DNA of 64,000 nt, taken from assembly GCA_015178975.1 (NCBI GenBank), contig WHVD01000002.1, positions 1,240,001 to 1,304,000 on the forward strand. Reading direction: 5' to 3'. The notes beneath the pieces were generated by a model that saw only the letters and a program-made list of their open reading frames with translations, ran no database searches and was not told where the DNA came from. Shown here one piece after another: positions 59,851 through 64,000 of this stretch (within the stretch, counting starts at the first letter, position 1; the number at the start of each line of letters is the position of its first letter). The position numbers were made by a program, and so were the translations under genes. The stretch comes from Hysterangium stoloniferum. Lineage: Eukaryota; Basidiomycota; Agaricomycetes; Hysterangiales; Hysterangiaceae.

Positions 59851-61251
59851 TGTTACGACCGTGTCGCAACCCTATCGGTCCCGAGGTTATCGCCACTTGT
59901 CAACGTTTCAAGTCACCATCTCGGAAACCATCGGCCCTGAAGCTGACAAATGTTTTCGCGAAGATCAAACTCCGTTTACGCCCACATCAAAATAACTCGT
60001 ATTGTCTGGTCAAACTTTGATACGTCCCCTTTATTATGTTGATCTGTTCAATCTTATGTTTCGCATATGTCTATCTATAATTGTAGTCCTTGAACTATTT
60101 CCTTTTATCGTAATCCCGCTCTCGGTTATCATCGGCCTCCGAACTAAGGAGGATATCTGAAAACTATTAAGTATACCAAATCCTAATATACTCTAAAGGT
60201 CATTTAAACATCTGGGATGTGATTCAAACATAATTTGGTTTTTAAAACTTTCAAAAAGTTTTAAACTCTCTCATACATTACAAACTAATGAATCTTTCTG
60301 GACACGACTAGACAATAAAAAAAATTAGTAGTTTGAAACACTAATACTTTAAAAAAATAGATACCTTTAAATAGTCCATTCCATGCATATGTATATCATT
60401 GGCACCTCTAAATACATATGTATTACTTCGGAATAGATCTGTCAATCTAAACAGATTTCTACTTGATTCAACATACCCAGAATATATAGGAGGTTTTACT
60501 TAATAAAGACAACTGTGGTATGAAAAATTTCCAATAATATTTTACATATTTTACATGGAAATAACTTCATTACAACTTTTAAAAAACAAAATACTAATAA
60601 AAGTATTAGTAGGCATCTGTAAAAGGAAGGAAATTATATACAATGGAATTTGTTAAATAACTATGGGTTGTATAAGATGTAATATGGAGAACTATTTCTG
60701 ATGGTTGTTTTTTGATGATATAATTGTTTCAGAATAGATATCACTATTTAAAGATGGAGTTTTGTAAAAATAAGACTTTTATTAGTAAATATTTGAGATT
60801 ATAGTAATTATAAACACCCTCCTAATCATAAACTTCCCGTTCCTAGTCAAGCTTATTGTTAATACCGTGTTCCACCCTTCTCCCCATTAGTATTTTCCAG
60901 ACGCCTGTTACTTGTATATGAACCCGCTGTAGTTGTAGTCAAAAAGCAATCAGAATATCAACTCAGAATACCCTCATACGCCTGTATCAGTCTCATACTA
61001 AGAATCCCCCCATCTGCCTTCGCGTGCGCTCACCCACTCCCGGCCCCGACCCCTTGGCCCGACGCTCGACTTGTCCTTCGATTCCAATCGGTATCACACC
61101 GAAAGGTACTCATTAGGATTAGTCTTCACCCACCCGAAATTTAAGGACACCCTACGGATATTTGCGAGGGCACAGCACATAAGCTGAAGCCAAGTCCTTC
61201 TGATCGGTCCCTGTCGGCCACCGACATTTAGTCAGTTTTCAGTTCTTAACA
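59851..61251 (+). repeat. 5' LTR, family 3, interrupted
   Basis: Starts TGTTACGACCGTG and ends TTCTTAACA; about 720 bp without the 675-bp insertion at 60148-60822. A TATATG box at about 60915 lies 33 bp before AATCAGAATAT (60948-60958). The U5 block AAGCTGAAGCCAAGTCCT near 61183 is shared with the family-1 LTR. Confidence 0.85.
60148..60822. mobile_element. 675-bp AT-rich TIR element, copy 2
   Basis: Same length and ends (GGAGG...CCTCC) as 44009-44683, about 98% identical by eye, flanked by the 3-bp duplication TAA (60145-60147 and 60823-60825). Inserted in the U3 region of the family-3 LTR. Confidence 0.85.
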
Positions 61252-61253
61252 GT

Positions 61254-61264
61254 ATATTCTGATT
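61254..61264 (+). promoter_or_regulatory. Putative self-primer binding site, element 3
   Basis: ATATTCTGATT, two bases after the LTR, is an exact 11/11 complement of AATCAGAATAT at 60948-60958 in the same LTR. Confidence 0.75.
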
Positions 61265-61288
61265 TCACACTCGCATTTTCCGTTAATC

Positions 61289-62586
61289 ATGCCTCCGAGA
61301 AGAAATGCCAAGCCTAGCGGCGAAGCAGAATCTTCCACTCTCAAGTCTCCTTTTCTGTATACAGCCCGAGCTACTCAGAGAACTCTGCTACCAGAAACCT
61401 CCGAAGAATCTCGCTTTGTGGAGATTACCGGCGATGCTGAAGAAGTAACTGAAGCAACCGATCCCGAAGCAACTGAGGAGATTAACAATCAACCAGTTTT
61501 GGAACACGACCTGAGGATGGCGACCAACCTCAGGCTAGTGGCTCCAAGAAGTCCGCAAAAAAGAAACCAGCTCTCGACCCTGAAGAAACATGGGAATTGT
61601 TTTCAGGTACTCTGGGATCCCTTAACGAATTCCTTAAAAGCAATATCAAGGAAAAGGAACCTGGGCAAACCCAAGTCAACAAACCCGAGCCATTCACTGG
61701 CTCAAACCCGAAGAAATTGCCGACATTTCTTATGCAATGTCAATTCAACTTTCGGGACCGCCCAGCTGCATTCGCAATGGATGACCGAAAGGTAAACTTC
61801 GCACTCTCATACCTTAAGGATTCCGCAGCAGCCTGGTTTGAACCTGCATTCTCTGGCCTCACCTCCAAAGACCCCGATTGGCTTCATGATTGGGATGCCT
61901 TTGTTGAGGAACTCAAAACTAACTTCGGTCCCTACGACCAAACCGGCGATGCTGAAACTGCACTTTCTAATCTCAAAATGAAAGACACTCAGCACATCAC
62001 CGATTACATCGTTCAGTTCAACAACCTCACTGCGCGTTGCAACTGGGGCGATTCGGCCCTCCGTTACCAGTTTTACTCCGGCCTTCCGTCTCGCCTCAAA
62101 GATGAAGTCTCCAAAGGAGAGACTGGCAAGCCGAAGACCCTCTCTCTCATGCGTCTGAAACCCCAAAATGCAGACGCCCGATACTGGGAACGACGTTCAG
62201 AAATTAGTCGCGAAAACCCCTCAGACAAAAAATCATCGGACAATAAGAATGCCAACAAGTCTGGTAATCAAAACACCAACAACAATGGCAACTCGACCTC
62301 CGATAAGAAGTCCGAAAACAAAGGGGCTAACGACAAAAAAGGCAAGGGAAAACAGTCGAATAAGTCTCAAGACAAAGACAAACCCGACTTAACTGGCAAA
62401 CTCGGCTCTGATGGCAAGCTCCTACCACAGGAAAAGCAATGCCGAATGGACAACAACCTTTGTTTGTTGTGCGCAGATCCCGGACACCGAGTCGCTGCTT
62501 GCCCAAAAGCCACAAAAGCTCGATCGGCTAATACGGCCACGACCTCACAACCGGCCAAGCCGGCTGTCGAGTTGAAAAAAGATTAA
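61289..62586 (+). pseudogene. Gag of element 3, single frameshift
   Basis: Begins MPPRRNAKPSGEAESST, like element 1. The frame must shift by one base near 61510-61520, after which ASGSKKSAKKKPALDPEE leads into the capsid (KVNFALSYLKDSAAAWFEPA, DAFVEELKTNFGPYDQTGDA). A Lys/Asn-rich stretch and the CCHC knuckle CLLCADPGHRVAAC (about 62460-62500) follow. It ends at TAA 62584-62586 immediately after an A6 run. Apart from the one shift the gag is intact. Confidence 0.87.
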
Positions 62587-62621
62587 GCAACTCTCTGGAT
62601 TCCGTGCGTTTGGAGAGTTGC
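62575..62621 (+). promoter_or_regulatory. Probable -1 ribosomal frameshift signal between gag and pol
   Basis: A6 run at 62575-62580, 6-nt spacer that contains the gag stop, then a perfect 9-bp stem GCAACTCTC / GAGAGTTGC (62587-62595 with 62613-62621) and a 17-nt loop, extendable by two G-U pairs. Pol is open in the -1 frame from before the run. Spacing and layout match known -1 signals. Confidence 0.72.
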
Positions 62622-64000
62622 GTTGAATCTCCTCGCACACCAGAAAATTGTCACCTTAACACATCCACCTTGTATGATCCTAATTCCTTGTTCATAAATC
62701 TTACTTCGAAACCTCTCGGGACCCTCACATTTCGAGCTCTCATAGATTCAGGTTCAACCCATTGTTTTATAGATACAAGTTTTTCCAGAAAAAATCAGTT
62801 AAAAACCTACGCAATAGATCTGATTCCGCTCTGACTCTTTGATGGTACCTCAAACTCCGTAATCTCGCAAGCCTGCGAACTCTGACTTCAGTTCCCGTGT
62901 GGAACTTTTCAGACAGTTATGTTTTTTGTAACACAGTTGGACCCGAGCTGCTCTGTGGTTCTAGGACATAACTGGCTCACCCGCTACAATCCGTTGATTG
63001 ATTGGGTATTGGGCAGTATCCATTTCCGAACCCCGTCGGTGCCCGTTACGACTGGTCCGTTTCCGCCTGTCTCAGCAAATATGGCCTCTACAGCACCTCC
63101 GGCCCCCGTGGCAAATCCGAGCTCTCCGCCGCCCATCTCTCTAATAAATGCCACAGCTTTTATGAGAGCCATCAAGTTGGACGGCTCCCGAGCATTTACA
63201 GTCAATCTTAAAGTTGACGAAGTCACCGGTCGCTTTGCATCCCCGGTGACCGAACCAATTGCAGATTTGGAAGGTGTTCCCAAAAAATACCATGAATTTG
63301 CAGATGTCTTCAGTAAACAAAAAGCTGATCGACTCGCCCCTCACAGGCCTTACAATTTGAAAATTGATATTGAAGATGGTTCACATCCGCCCCTAGGCCC
63401 GGTTTATCCTCTCTCGCAGTCCGAATTATCGGCTATCCGAGATTTCTTGGACGAACATTTGGCTATAGGTTTTATCCGACCCTCAAAGTCTCCTTATGGA
63501 GCCCCCATCCTATTCGTTCGGAAAAAAGACGGTTCCCTTCGACTTTGCGTTGATTTTCGAGGACTAAATGCGATCACTCGAAAAGACAAGTACCCATTAC
63601 CATTAATCTCCGATTTACTTGATGCCCCTCGGAAGGCCCGAATCTATACAAAGATAGATCTCAAGCATGCCTATCATTTGGTTCGGATCGCCGAAGGCGA
63701 CGAATGGAAAATGGCTTTTTGCACTCGCTATGGCTCCTTTGAATGGTTAGTAATGCCTTTTGGCCTCACCAACGCTCTGTCGGTCTTTCAACGTTTTATC
63801 AACGACGTCTTTTCCGACCTCCTCAACGTCTTTGTCATTGTGTACTTAGATGACATCCTCATATTCTCTGAAGATCCTACACTTCATGATGGACACGTTC
63901 GTGAAGTTCTCCGAAGACTCCGAAAACATGGTCTTTTTGCGAATGGTAAAAAATGTTCTTTTGATGTCGACACAGTTGAATATTTAGGGTTTATGACGGG
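62577..64000 (+). pseudogene. Pol of element 3 (protease, reverse transcriptase), cut by window end
   Basis: Protease ALIDSGSTHCFIDTSF and VVLGHNWLTRYNPLIDW; then the linker to RT with FADVFSKQKADRLAPHRP; RT with [47 protein letters not shown] and an intact active site VYLDDILIFSE. Stops at 62832-62834 and 62882-62884 both stand where CGA-coded Arg is expected. No other disruption is seen to 64000. Confidence 0.88.

Larger units (their letters stand above)
59851..64000 (+). mobile_element. Chromovirus/Ty3-gypsy element 3, continues beyond the window
   Basis: Comprises LTR 59851-61251 (with a 675-bp insertion), self-primer site, gag, frameshift signal, protease and RT up to the window end. 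It is the best preserved of the three: RT retains YLDD. Lesions seen are one gag frameshift and two TGA stops in protease. RNase H, integrase and the 3' LTR would lie outside. Confidence 0.9.

Noticed and set aside
1..64000. tRNA or rRNA genes
   Set aside because: I looked for B-box-like GGTTCGAATCC patterns on both strands and found no convincing cloverleaf; a covariance search was not possible.

Overview
The window looks like a chromosome segment of a filamentous basidiomycete, most likely an agaricomycete. Host genes are cut by many short introns of about 42-70 bp. They encode typical fungal proteins: an outer-mitochondrial-membrane NADH-cytochrome b5 reductase, a Ubp2-type deubiquitinase, a Hog1 MAP kinase, ACS-family MFS permeases and DUF6533-type multi-spanning proteins. 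The transposon cargo (chromoviruses, a Tc1-like element, a copia-type relative) also fits. I saw no rRNA, tRNA, CRISPR array or bacterial-style operon.

Host-gene half, 1-35,140: MCR1 (615-2014, minus) and UBP2 (2248-7166, minus) lie side by side. A decayed DUF6533 gene (9371-11084) and an intact-looking HOG1 (13261-15131) follow. A 995-residue membrane protein (18875-22010, minus) has a C-terminal domain built from about six and a half 96-residue repeats (288-bp DNA units). Stray and inverted copies of that repeat lie 1-2 kb upstream. A BRI3-like small membrane protein (25701-26249, minus) comes next. Two tandem paralogous MFS permeases (27600-30358 and 32405-35140) close this half.

Transposon half, 36,000-64,000: insertions are nested and many have clean target-site duplications (TSDs). 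A 1.54-kb GAG-only LTR element has 162-bp LTRs, TSD CTTCA and a half-tRNA primer site. A Tc1-like DD34E element (TSD TA) carries a solo LTR (TSD ATATA) whose internal 15-bp minisatellite has grown to about 30 units. Chromovirus 2 is truncated and contains a 675-bp TIR element. Between these and chromovirus 1 sits a second DUF6533 gene. Chromovirus 1 (51922-59750, TSD ATCAT) contains, in antisense orientation between pol and the 3' LTR, a coiled-coil/zinc-cluster gene. That gene was itself hit by a further LTR element (TSD GAGGC). Chromovirus 3 starts at 59851 and runs off the window; its LTR holds a second copy of the 675-bp element.

Unifying observations: the retroelement families with visible junctions place, two bases inside the LTR, an 11-nt site complementary to a stretch of their own LTR that lies about 31-33 bp below a TATA-like box. 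This is the arrangement expected of Tf1/sushi-type self-priming. One element pairs a primer site with the 'wrong' upstream LTR and looks chimeric. Gag-pol junctions carry strong hairpins next to a slippery A6 run or an in-frame stop. Nonsense mutations in the elements are very often CGA to TGA or other C-to-T/G-to-A changes, consistent with deamination of methylated CpG.
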